A stretch of DNA of 32,309 bases, from contig JALOOB010000005.1 in the NCBI GenBank assembly GCA_025454635.1, positions 1 to 32,309 on the forward strand. The letters run 5' to 3'. The translations under genes and the position numbers were made by a program. The stretch's first letter is position 1; the number at the start of each line of letters is the position of its first letter. This DNA comes from Anaerolineae bacterium. Lineage in GTDB: Bacteria > Chloroflexota > Anaerolineae > CG2-30-64-16. Positions 1 to 7,354 of this stretch are shown piece after piece. The notes under the pieces are model-generated. The model was not told where the DNA came from. It made no database searches and worked only from the letters and a program-made list of their open reading frames with translations.

Positions 1-50
1 CACTGCCCACAGCCGGCCCTGGGCCGACGATCAGAATGGAGCGACCATGA
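1..50 (+). CDS. possible 3' end of an upstream gene
   Basis: One frame is open from the window edge to a TGA at 48-50, ending in the residues TIRMERP. This stop overlaps the ATG at 47-49 of the next gene in the ATGA arrangement typical of coupled operon genes. Only about 15 codons are visible, so the product cannot be identified and the call rests on the overlap geometry alone. Confidence 0.3.
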   Translation, partial: LPTAGPGPTIRMERP

Positions 51-971
51 TCACGCCCGCCCCCCCAGAGCGCGTCCTAGTCGTATACAACCACAGCCCC
101 TACCTGATTAAGGGCGAGCCGCGCGACATGTTGGCCGAGCAAGGCGTGCTCGCGTGCGCGGACGCCATCACCCGCGCGCTGGCGGGGCGCTGCGAGGTCT
201 GCGCAGTCCCGATTCATGCCGACGTCGAGGTCGCCCTGGCAGGTCATTCCCCCCTCGAATGGACAATCTTCAACCTGGGCGAGGGCGTTCAGGGGCGGTT
301 GTTTGAGGAGGCGCGGATTGCGTGGGCGCTTGAGGCGATGGGCTATCGCTTGACCGGATCAGGGGGGCTGGCCCTCGCGCGCTCGATTCACAAGGCGCAC
401 GCAAAGCAGCTCTTCGAACGCGCGGGCGTGCCCACGCCACCCTGGCGCGTCTTTCGGAATGCGCTCGAAGCGGAGGACAGCCTCGGCTTCCCCGTGATCG
501 TAAAGCCTGTTGCGGAGGACGGCAGCCTGGGCATTGGGCCGGATGCGGTGGCGCACAACCGAGGGCCGCGAGTTCAACGTGAGCGTGTGGGGCGATCCGC
601 CGGAGCTATTGCCGTTGGCCGAGATCGACTTTTGCGACTTTGCGGACCCGTTCGAACGGATCGTGTCCTTCGATGCGAAGTGGGACGAGGGCTCCTTCGC
701 ATACCACCACACGCCGGTGATGTGTCCCGCGAACGTGAGCCCTCGTTTGGCCGCGCGCATCAGCAAAGCAGCCCGGAGCGCCTGGGACGCAATCGGCTGC
801 GCAGGTTATGCGCGGGTGGATATCCGGGTCGACGACCAGGAGCAACCGTATGTCGTCGAGGTCAACTGCAACCCGGACTTGTCGCCTGAAGCCGGGTTCT
901 ACCAGGCGGCGCGCGGCGCCGGCTTGAGCTATCAGGACATGGTCTGGCGGATCGCGCGCGCGGTTCTCTAG
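47..971 (+). pseudogene. D-Ala-D-Ala ligase-like ATP-grasp protein, broken by deletion and frameshift
   Basis: The N-terminal half reads in one frame from ATG 47 (VLVVYNHSPY, WTIFNLGEG, HKAHAKQLFERAGVPTPPW, VIVKPVAEDGSLGIG), which is typical of D-alanine-D-alanine ligase-type ATP-grasp enzymes. At about 555-570 the reading jumps to the next frame, which continues with EGREFNVSVWGD, the DAKW segment and the C-terminal metal-binding motif VVEVNCNPDLSP, ending at TAG 969-971. Between VAHN and EGREF the family normally has a further 20-30 residues that include the adenine-contacting hinge (an LVEEFI-like strand); these are missing. The span of 925 bases is not a multiple of three. The lesion therefore combines an internal deletion with a frameshift, so simple frame repair would not restore a working ATP site. 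It is either a decaying gene or an assembly error. Its stop codon overlaps the stop of the convergent protease gene. Confidence 0.8.
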
Positions 972-3559
972 CCCTCAACTTGCGGAGGGGCCTCGGGACC
1001 GCCTTCCGGGTCCTCTTGCGGCGGCTCGGGCCGCTCGCCGGGCAGGTCCGGCTCCGGCCCGCTGGGCTCGGGCTGGTCGCCGGGCAGCGGCGGCTCGCCC
1101 TCGGCAGGCTCCGCCTCGCCGTGCGGGTGGCTGCCTTGCCTGCCGTTGCCGTTCTTCTGTCCGAACTTGTTCAGCCGGTCGGCCAGCTCGAATAGCTTGC
1201 GGTCAACCCGGCCGTTGACGCTCTCCGCAGGATACCGCCCGTCCTCGCCGCGCTCACCCGCGGGCACGCCGGTCAGCAGCTCGATGCCCTCGTCCACCGT
1301 CGACACGGGCCAGATGTGGAACTTGCCGGCCTCCACCGCCGCGATCAGATCGTCGCGCAGCATCAGGTTGCCGACATTGGTCTGCGGGATAATCACTCCC
1401 TGCTCGCCCGTCAGTCCGGCCTTGGATGCGACGCACGCGTCGAAGAAGCCCTCGATCTTGTGCGTCACCCCGCCCACCGGCTGGATCTTGCCGTGCTGGT
1501 CAACCGATCCGGTGGCTGCGATGCCCTGTTTGATCGGGAGCTCGGCCAGGCTCGACATGAGCGCGTAGAGCTCGACCGACGACGCGCTGTCGCCGTCGAC
1601 GCCTTCGTATGACTGCTCGAACGTGATGCTGGCTGACAGGCTGAGGGGCTTGTCCTGCGCATAGCGCCCGCCGAGGAAGCCGGACAGGATCAGCACGCCT
1701 TTATCGTGGATGCGCCCGCTCATGCGCGACTCGCGCTCGATGTTGACTATCCCGGCGCGGCCCTGGAACGTCGTCGCGGTGATCCGGCTCGGCCGGCCAA
1801 ACGCCGCGTCGCCGAGGTCGAGCACGGCCAGTCCGTTGATCTGCCCGACCACCGCGCCGGCCGTATCGACCATGATCGTGCCGTCCGCGATCATCTCGCG
1901 CAAGCGTTCCTCGTACTGGTTCGAGCGCCCGCGCTGCTCGGCCAGCGCCGCGATCACGTCCTCGCGCGTGACGATGGGATGCCCCGCGCGGCTTGCCCAG
2001 AAGGCGGCCTCCTGGATCAGGTTTTCGACCAACGCGAAGCGTGTGGTGAGCTTGTCCTGGTCCTCCACCTGCCGGCCGCTCGTCTCGACGACTTCGGCCA
2101 CCGCGCCCATGTCAAAGGGCGGCAGCCCGAACTCGGCGGAGCGGTTGCGGATGAACTGCGCGATTTTCTCCTCGTTCTCCGGCGTCCAGTCCATCTCCGA
2201 GGAGAAATCAGCGCGCACCTTGAACAGCTTCGAGAACTGCTCGTCCAGCCCGTAGAGCGCGTAGTAGGTTTGGAGGTCGCCGATAAGGACGACCTTGAGG
2301 TCGAGGGGGATCGGCTCAGGGCTGAGCGTGGTGGTGGCGAGCACGCCGGGAGCTTGCAGAGCGTCTTCGATGCGGATGCGCCGGTTGCGCAGCGCCTGCT
2401 TGAGCCCATCCCAGGCCAGGGGCTGGCGCAACAGGACACGCGCGTCGAGCAGCAGGTAGCCGCCGTTGGCGCGGTGCAGCGCGCCGGGCTTGATGTAGCG
2501 GTAGTCCGTCACCAACGTGCCAAGCTGCGCGCGCATCTCGACGCGGCCGATCAGGTTGCCATAGGTGGGGTTGGTTTCGACCACGACCGGCGCGCCATTT
2601 AGCGCGCTGTTGTCGACAAGGATGTTAAGGCGGTACTGGTCGAGCGGGGAGGCGGCCTGCGAGCGCAGCCAGGGGGGCGCAGCGTCGTCTTCCCCCGCGG
2701 CCTGCTGCCGGCCGCGCAAGGCGGCGGTGTTGGCGGCGAGATGGTCGCGCATCCGCGTCAGGTACTCGGTCACCGAGGGCCACTCGCCATATTCGGCGCT
2801 CAGCCGGTCGAACAGCGGCTGAATCGCGGCGGCGGCAATCTCTCGGTCCATGTTCGCCAGCCGTTCGCGCGCGCCCTCTTCGAGGTCCTGCACCTGCCGG
2901 ATGGCGCGCTCCATTTCGTCCTGGAGCGTCTGCCCCAATTCGTTGAGGGCGTCACGCTCCGCCTCGGGGAGCGCCTCGTACTGCTCGGAGGTGAGCGGCT
3001 GGCCGTCCTTCACGGGGGTCAGCATGAAGCCGTCTTCTTTGCGCGTGAGCGCGAATCCCTCGGCCTGCACCTTCGCGTCCAGCGCCCGGAAGACCTCGCC
3101 GCGCGCCTGGTCGAGCTGCCGGCTGAGGAGGTTGCGGCTCTGCGCGTACTGGTCGCCCGCGAACATCTTCTCGAGCGCGTCTGCCGCCTGCGCCAGGAGG
3201 GCGTTCACCTGCCCGCGCAGATGCGCGCCGCCTCCAGGGGGCAGCATGAGCGCGACCGGGCGATCCGGCTCCGCGAAGTTGTGCGCGTAGCCCCAATCGG
3301 GCGGGACGGGGCGGTTAGCGGCCTTGTCTTCGAGGAAGCGGGTGATAATGCTGGTCTTGCCCGCGCCGCCGGGGCCTGTGGCGAAGACGTTGAACCCGGG
3401 ATAGGGGATCTCCAGCCCGAATTCGATCGCGCGGGCGGCGCGCTGTTGGCCGATGATCCCGTCGAGGTCGGGCGCGTCCGCGCTCGTCGCATAGGGCAGG
3501 CGCGCCGGATCGAAGCGGCGGCGCAGCTGGCCGGCGCGGAGTTCTGCAGGTGGGGTCAT
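968..3559 (-). CDS. LonH/YcbZ-type ATP-dependent protease (AAA_32 plus Lon S16 proteolytic domain)
   Basis: This 863-residue protein has a Walker A motif GPGGAGKT at residues 62-69, a long coiled, charged middle region (about 90-280), the AAA-like segment of the AAA_32 family (including VVVETNPTYGNLIGR and GALHRANGGYLLLD), and a C-terminal Lon (S16) protease domain. The catalytic dyad is visible as Ser658 in GVDGDSAS and Lys701 in GGVTHKIEGF. The spacing of 43 residues is that of classical Lon. It resembles E. coli YcbZ (LonH) rather than LonA, because it lacks the LonA N-domain. The last 60 or so residues form a Pro/Glu-rich low-complexity tail, probably disordered. A good SD (AGGAG, 5 bases before ATG) supports this start. 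A TATAAT-like -10 box lies about 32 bases upstream. It probably degrades misfolded or regulatory proteins in the cytoplasm. It is transcribed toward, and its stop overlaps the stop of, the broken ATP-grasp gene. Confidence 0.92.
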   Translation of the reverse strand: MTPPAELRAGQLRRRFDPARLPYATSADAPDLDGIIGQQRAARAIEFGLEIPYPGFNVFATGPGGAGKTSIITRFLEDKAANRPVPPDWGYAHNFAEPDRPVALMLPPGGGAHLRGQVNALLAQAADALEKMFAGDQYAQSRNLLSRQLDQARGEVFRALDAKVQAEGFALTRKEDGFMLTPVKDGQPLTSEQYEALPEAERDALNELGQTLQDEMERAIRQVQDLEEGARERLANMDREIAAAAIQPLFDRLSAEYGEWPSVTEYLTRMRDHLAANTAALRGRQQAAGEDDAAPPWLRSQAASPLDQYRLNILVDNSALNGAPVVVETNPTYGNLIGRVEMRAQLGTLVTDYRYIKPGALHRANGGYLLLDARVLLRQPLAWDGLKQALRNRRIRIEDALQAPGVLATTTLSPEPIPLDLKVVLIGDLQTYYALYGLDEQFSKLFKVRADFSSEMDWTPENEEKIAQFIRNRSAEFGLPPFDMGAVAEVVETSGRQVEDQDKLTTRFALVENLIQEAAFWASRAGHPIVTREDVIAALAEQRGRSNQYEERLREMIADGTIMVDTAGAVVGQINGLAVLDLGDAAFGRPSRITATTFQGRAGIVNIERESRMSGRIHDKGVLILSGFLGGRYAQDKPLSLSASITFEQSYEGVDGDSASSVELYALMSSLAELPIKQGIAATGSVDQHGKIQPVGGVTHKIEGFFDACVASKAGLTGEQGVIIPQTNVGNLMLRDDLIAAVEAGKFHIWPVSTVDEGIELLTGVPAGERGEDGRYPAESVNGRVDRKLFELADRLNKFGQKNGNGRQGSHPHGEAEPAEGEPPLPGDQPEPSGPEPDLPGERPEPPQEDPEGGPEAPPQVEG

Positions 3560-3590
3560 GCGGGCTCCTGAGGATGTGAGTTAGGGAGCC

Positions 3591-3596
3591 ATTATA
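3591..3596 (-). promoter_or_regulatory. putative -10 box of the LonH-type protease gene
   Basis: On the minus strand this reads TATAAT, about 32 bases upstream of the protease ATG. This leaves a leader of roughly 20-25 bases carrying the SD AGGAG. No good -35 hexamer is seen 16-18 bases upstream, so the promoter is only partly supported. Confidence 0.4.
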
Positions 3597-3685
3597 CAAC
3601 GACCTCAGGAATCGCGCTGCGCGACGAGGCGCCGCGAGTCGGCCGGCGCCCGGCGGGAGGGCCAGCGCAACGACCTCGATTAAAA

Positions 3686-3724
3686 GTTCAGGCCGGAGGC
3701 GCTAACTACGCCTCCGGCCTGAAC
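3686..3724 (-). terminator. intrinsic terminator-like hairpin
   Basis: A perfect 16-bp stem (arms 3686-3701 and 3709-3724) closes a 7-base loop. Read on the minus strand, the GC-rich stem is followed directly by TTTTAAT, the classical layout of a rho-independent terminator for leftward transcription. It would end transcripts coming from the GlsB-like gene or from a non-coding RNA in 3725-4037, and it insulates the protease gene, whose promoter lies further left. Confidence 0.75.
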
Positions 3725-3831
3725 CCGGCTCTTCCTCAACCCCTCTTACGACCCCAACGGTTCAATCCGCCAATTCAACCCCGTCACAGTCCTTCGCTAA
3801 TCAACTCAACTCACAGACGCCTGCGCTGCCC

Positions 3832-3930
3832 CGTTCGATCCATCTCACTTACGCGCTCAACCGTTACGACACCCATTACAGAGATAAACGCTCAATCCAA
3901 TTCACTTACGGCTTCGCTCAATACAATTCG
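3832..3930. repeat. cluster of degenerate 15-22 base repeats
   Basis: Copies at 3832-3853 and 3889-3910 share 18 of 22 bases and both end in TCACTTACG. A partial copy at 3915-3930 shares 14 of 15 bases with the start of the second. Shorter relatives occur at 3853-3867 and around 3755-3775. They are irregularly spaced and are not a CRISPR array. They may mark repeated structural units of a non-coding RNA. Confidence 0.4.
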
Positions 3931-3991
3931 ATACTGGTTCTATGCAACTGCCGATCTATGGGCAGACTTCTTAACTCGAGGTTTTGGTTGC

Positions 3992-4015
3992 GCCCCCCTG
4001 ACGGAGCAGGGGGGC
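3992..4015. repeat. perfect hairpin downstream of the GlsB-like gene
   Basis: A 9-bp all-perfect stem, GCCCCCCTG / CAGGGGGGC, closes a 6-base loop and starts 23 bases after the stop codon of the GlsB-like gene (minus strand). There is no U-tract on either strand, so it may be an RNA-stabilising 3' end or a weak terminator rather than a canonical one. Confidence 0.45.
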
Positions 4016-4037
4016 AATCGTTGCGCAGATGCGTTCT

Positions 4038-4310
4038 TTACCGAACGGTGCCCCGGCGAAGCAGATTGACAATCGCCAGAAGGACGATGGCGCCCAGGAG
4101 GGAGACCAACAGGCCGGAAAGGCTGAAGTCGCCCGAGTTAATGTTCCCGCCGCCGATCAACGGATTGAGGACCAGGCCGGCCAGGAAGGCGCCGACGATA
4201 CCGACGATGATGTTCAGCAGGGGACCCTGCTGCGCATCGGTGCGCATGATCATGCTGGCAATCCAGCCGAGCAGACCACCCACGATAATCCATACGATAA
4301 AGTTAATCAT
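4038..4310 (-). CDS. GlsB/YeaQ/YmgE-family small membrane protein
   Basis: A 90-residue protein with three hydrophobic helices: INFIVWIIVGGLLGWIASMI, then LLNIIVGIVGAFLAGLVL, then LVSLLGAIVLLAIVNLL. The glycine pattern and the GxxxGW segment are those of the transglycosylase-associated (GlsB/YeaQ/YmgE) stress-response family, whose members are usually 80-100 residues and lie in the inner membrane. The biochemical role of the family is not established. The start chosen is the ATG at 4310, because GAGGAG lies 9 bases upstream. An in-frame ATG at 4334 would add MSNEESKR but has no clear SD. It appears to be a single-gene unit with hairpins downstream. Confidence 0.85.
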   Translation of the reverse strand: MINFIVWIIVGGLLGWIASMIMRTDAQQGPLLNIIVGIVGAFLAGLVLNPLIGGGNINSGDFSLSGLLVSLLGAIVLLAIVNLLRRGTVR

Positions 4311-4402
4311 CCTCTTACTCTCCTCGTTACTCATCTAACCGCTACGATGTCCCGCAACCCGTACGACGGATTGGCGGGGGCTTGATCGCTCAAGCTGAGG
4401 TC

Positions 4403-4430
4403 ACTATACCGCAGCGCCCGGCCGGGCGCT
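4403..4430 (-). promoter_or_regulatory. putative promoter with palindrome for the GlsB-like gene
   Basis: On the minus strand a TATAGT box (4403-4408) lies about 95 bases upstream of the GlsB-like start. The region where a -35 box would sit is occupied by a perfect 18-bp palindrome AGCGCCCGGCCGGGCGCT (4413-4430). This could be an operator or simply a hairpin. No standard -35 is visible. Confidence 0.3.
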
Positions 4431-4521
4431 ATCAGCAAACGGCGTAGTCTTCCATAGGCATTGCGCCTACGCCTCTGTAAGACAAATCCCACAGGCGAAG
4501 CTGGCGGGGCGTTTAAGCGAA

Positions 4522-4549
4522 TCGACCGGCCTCCCCCAAAGCCGGTCGA
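4522..4549 (-). terminator. hairpin after the response regulator gene
   Basis: A perfect 9-bp stem TCGACCGGC / GCCGGTCGA with a 10-base loop begins 26 bases beyond the stop of the response regulator (minus strand). The following bases lack a strong U-tract, so it is a likely but not canonical terminator. Confidence 0.45.
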
Positions 4550-4574
4550 CTCAATCTCTTACCCCCGGTTCACC

Positions 4575-4964
4575 CTAACTTAGCGTCCCGTACTCTGCGA
4601 TCCTATCCAGTAATTGCTCGAACTCGCTCGACTTGTCGTAAAAATGATCCGCGCCAGCCCGCTGGCACTCGGACCGGTACCGCTCGGTCGCATGATTCGT
4701 CAGCATGATGACTTTGGTTTCCGGATGCTGCCCCTTGACGCGGCGCAGAACGTCGATTCCGTTTTGGACCGGCCCCTCTCCGGGCACCTTGATGTCCAGA
4801 ATGGCGATGTCCGGCTCGTGCTCGTCGATGAGATGCAGCGCGGACACCGCGTCTTCAGCCTGAATAACGCTATCCACGGCATCGATCTCAGCGAGCATGG
4901 CGGCCAGCAGACTGCGCACAACGGCGGCATCGTCCATGACCAGGACGGTGAAGCGTCTAGACAT
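4575..4964 (-). CDS. single-domain response regulator (receiver domain only)
   Basis: About 129 residues forming one CheY-like receiver domain. The acidic pair DD is in LVMDDAAVV, the phospho-acceptor Asp is in AILDIKVPG, the conserved Thr is in IMLTNHA, and the conserved Lys is in FYDKSSE. There is no DNA-binding or output domain after the receiver, and the protein stops at the usual receiver end. The start at 4964 (MSRRFTVLV) is preferred because GGA lies 6 bases upstream; an ATG at 4985 would add seven residues without a visible SD. It lies about 130 bases downstream of the histidine kinase on the same strand and is its likely phospho-acceptor. It may act through protein contacts or as part of a phosphorelay. 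Confidence 0.85.
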   Translation of the reverse strand: MSRRFTVLVMDDAAVVRSLLAAMLAEIDAVDSVIQAEDAVSALHLIDEHEPDIAILDIKVPGEGPVQNGIDVLRRVKGQHPETKVIMLTNHATERYRSECQRAGADHFYDKSSEFEQLLDRIAEYGTLS

Positions 4965-5096
4965 CGGTGTTCCAAAATCCATCATAAATGAAGAATATGA
5001 CTTCTCTCGTTGACAAGGTACCAGAGGAAGTCTCTTTCAGCAATCATCCCTTGCCGCATCCGCTTGTAGTGGTTTGTCTTACAAGGCCACCGCAGA

Positions 5097-6983
5097 CTAC
5101 CGCGGGGCTGCGCTTGCTTGCGGTGGCTGCGGGTTCTCCACCATGTTGAGCGGGGCCTTCAGCAGAACAGTTACGCCGCTAGCGGGCGCATTTTCCACGG
5201 CGACGGAGCCCCCAAGCTGCCGCGCGCGCTCCCGCATGCCGAGGAGCCCGAGCGACCTGCGATTGGGGTCGGGACGCAGCCCTCGCCCATTATCGGTGAC
5301 GCGGAGCGTGAACACATCGTCCTCAGTTCGCAGGCGCACGCTCACCTCCGTGGCTTCGGCATGGCGCGCAACGTTAGTGAGCGCTTCCTGCAGGATGCGG
5401 AACCCTGCAGTCGCCATGTCACGTGAGATGCGTCCCTCGTCCACGTCCGCGTCCATGCTTGTGGCGATGCCGGTGCGATCCTCGAACTGCTGCAACTGCC
5501 ACTCAATGGCCGCGCTCAGCCCGAAGTCGTCGAGGATGCCCGGCCTCAAGTCCGCCGAGATGCGCCGCACGGTCTTGACCGTCTCATCGACCAGTCCGAT
5601 CGTTTCGCCGATGCGCGCGCGCGCCTTCTCTCCGTCGCGGCCGATGAGCCGCTCGACCGTCCGCAGTTCCATTTTGATGGCGGTGAGCAACTGGCCGAGT
5701 TGGTCGTGGATTTCGCGCGACATGCGCGTCCGCTCCTGCTCGGTGCTCTGCATGAGCTGTTCGGAGAGCCGGCGCAGGTCGGCTTGCGTTTCGAGCAACC
5801 TCGTGTTGCTGATCTGCAATTGTTCTGTGCGCTTGATGACCCGGCTCTCGAGCTCGGCGTTGAGTTGCTGCATCTGGCCAATGAGTCGGGCGTTCTCCGC
5901 ATCGCGTTCCTCCAGCGCGGCGGCCATCGAGTCAAAGGTTTGCGCGAGCTGGCCCATCTCGCTGGAGTCGCCGAGGAGGCCGACGCGGGCGGAATAGTCC
6001 CCTGCGCGCATCCGCAGCGCCGCGTCGACGACCTGCTGAGTCCGCCGCACGATCATCAACTCTGCGCTGACCCAGGCCGACACGAGCGCAGCCAATCCGA
6101 TCACCGTCAGCCCAAGCAGGCTCAGGTTGAGCATCCGATTGACGCCCGCGTAGACGTAGTCCGTCGCCAGGCCAGCGAACGCGTACAGGTCGGGATTAGC
6201 GGGGTCGCCAATGGGCGTGAACGCGAAGATGCGTTGGCTGCCGCTCAATCCGGGCGCCTCGATCCAACCTTCGCCGCTGGCCTGTGCGGCGCGAAAGATC
6301 TCGGTGTCCGAGGCGTCCCGGCCGAGGTAACTCTCGGGATCGGGATAACGCAGGACGACGGTTCCATTGCGGTCGATCAGCAGCAGCGAGGCGAATTCAT
6401 AAAACTTGTTGTCGGAGAGCCGGCGGCCGAGCGCGCCGATGTTCAGGCCCGCGCCGATGACCGCCGTCACTTGCCCGTCGCGATCCAGGATCGGATAGCC
6501 GAGGGTCAGATTAGGCTGGCCGGAGGCCTGGCCGATCTGGACGTCGCCGACGGCGAACTCCCGTGTTTCGAGCGCGCGGCGGAAGAATGTCTGTCCCGCG
6601 CTGGTCAGCGCGCCGGATATGGGTCGCTGTGAGGCGAGGCAGCGGACGTCGCCATCCGGCTCCGAAACGCTGAGGCCGAGATAATCTCCCGAGGCTTCAT
6701 AAAACTCACGCAGCCGCGCAGAGCAGGTTGCGGGGTCGCTCCCGACGAGATCGGTGGACAGCGCCAGCCATCCGAGGGAGACGCGGCTGCTTGTGATGAC
6801 TTCCTGGTATTGAGACCGGAGCAACTGCGCGAGCGCCAGGCTTTCGAGGTTGGCGCTTTCTTCCGCGCGCGTGCGTTCCAGCGCGGCGATGGTGAGCAGC
6901 AGGACAAATGCAGGCAGGAGCGCGAGGAAGATGACGGCCACGAGGCGCGTGCGGAGGTTCGGCAAAATTGTTCTCGTCAGCAT
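5097..6983 (-). CDS. sensor histidine kinase (Cache-type sensor, HAMP, HisKA_3, HATPase)
   Basis: 628 residues. A first membrane helix (about 12-34) is followed by a roughly 240-residue extracytoplasmic sensor with Cache/PDC features (YLGLSVSEPDGDVRC, LTLGYPILDRDGQVTAVIG, LLLIDRNGTVVLRYPDP). A second membrane helix (about 283-307), a HAMP linker (308-360) and a coiled coil (355-420) come next. The HisKA_3 motif EIHDQLGQLLTAIKMEL carries the phospho-acceptor His at about residue 426. The ATP-binding domain shows the N box ILQEALTNVARHAEA and the G boxes DNGRGL and LGLLGMRERA. This is the NarX/DegS-type kinase family, which normally pairs with LuxR-type regulators; here the neighbour is a receiver-only protein. 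The SD AAGGA just before the ATG supports the start. The ligand is unknown; small carboxylates or amines are common Cache ligands. Confidence 0.93.
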   Translation of the reverse strand: MLTRTILPNLRTRLVAVIFLALLPAFVLLLTIAALERTRAEESANLESLALAQLLRSQYQEVITSSRVSLGWLALSTDLVGSDPATCSARLREFYEASGDYLGLSVSEPDGDVRCLASQRPISGALTSAGQTFFRRALETREFAVGDVQIGQASGQPNLTLGYPILDRDGQVTAVIGAGLNIGALGRRLSDNKFYEFASLLLIDRNGTVVLRYPDPESYLGRDASDTEIFRAAQASGEGWIEAPGLSGSQRIFAFTPIGDPANPDLYAFAGLATDYVYAGVNRMLNLSLLGLTVIGLAALVSAWVSAELMIVRRTQQVVDAALRMRAGDYSARVGLLGDSSEMGQLAQTFDSMAAALEERDAENARLIGQMQQLNAELESRVIKRTEQLQISNTRLLETQADLRRLSEQLMQSTEQERTRMSREIHDQLGQLLTAIKMELRTVERLIGRDGEKARARIGETIGLVDETVKTVRRISADLRPGILDDFGLSAAIEWQLQQFEDRTGIATSMDADVDEGRISRDMATAGFRILQEALTNVARHAEATEVSVRLRTEDDVFTLRVTDNGRGLRPDPNRRSLGLLGMRERARQLGGSVAVENAPASGVTVLLKAPLNMVENPQPPQASAAPR

Positions 6984-7354
6984 ATCGTCCTTATCACTTC
7001 CGACCGAATGATATCACCACGCTTACTCTTCCCAACTGCGCGAGCATTGACGTTCGATACGAATGCCTGTATAATCGCGCCGTCTTCACCTTCTGACAAG
7101 CGCAGTTATCTCTTTCCGGCGCGCCGGCAGCAGCGCCGGGCGTTTGCCCAGTTCGTCGTCCCTGAAGTTGGCGCATCCCGTCCGGGCCTTCCGCGAAAGG
7201 GGGTGACGTTCTCACAAATCCGCGAAACGCTCCCGGTTGACTACTTCGGTCCGAATTTTGTTCCAATAACCGAGTGTCCCCATTGGGCGAGCGAGCGAGC
7301 AGCAACGATGCGCTCCCTCGTAAAGTGCCTAATTTCACAGGAGGAGCGAAACTT
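6984..7354. other. divergent intergenic region with long leader of the ABC importer
   Basis: This 371-base region separates the histidine kinase (leftward) from the importer operon (rightward). It contains the importer promoter (7047-7075) and about 270 bases of presumed 5' leader. The leader includes the palindrome CCGGCGCGCCGG and two copies of TCCGCGAAA. No known riboswitch class was recognised by eye, and no convincing gene is present. Confidence 0.6.
7047..7075 (+). promoter_or_regulatory. near-consensus sigma70-type promoter of the Liv-type importer
   Basis: TTGACG at 7047-7052 and TATAAT at 7070-7075 are separated by exactly 17 bases, matching the primary sigma factor consensus at 11 of 12 positions. 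Transcription would begin near 7082, leaving a leader of about 270 bases before the binding-protein ATG at 7355. Confidence 0.75.

Larger units (their letters stand above)
3560..4037. other. 478-base non-coding stretch with hairpins and degenerate repeats
   Basis: No credible gene lies between the protease and the GlsB-like gene. The stretch is less GC-rich than its surroundings. It holds two perfect hairpins (3686-3724 and 3992-4015) and a family of degenerate short repeats between about 3750 and 3930. Segments 3832-3853 and 3889-3910 match at 18 of 22 positions, and 3889-3903 and 3915-3930 share CGCTCAATMCAATTC. On the minus strand it lies downstream of the GlsB-like gene and could be a long 3' UTR or a separate structured RNA. 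Confidence 0.5.

Noticed and set aside
1706-3571. Several rightward frames inside the LonH-type protease gene
   Set aside because: The minus-strand protease has intact catalytic residues and full family length; the opposite frames are compositional shadows.
3750-3930. CRISPR-like array from short repeated segments
   Set aside because: Repeats are degenerate, of unequal length and irregularly spaced, with no leader or cas genes nearby.
7237-7265. Second promoter (TTGACT) in the importer leader
   Set aside because: No acceptable -10 hexamer lies 16-18 bases downstream.
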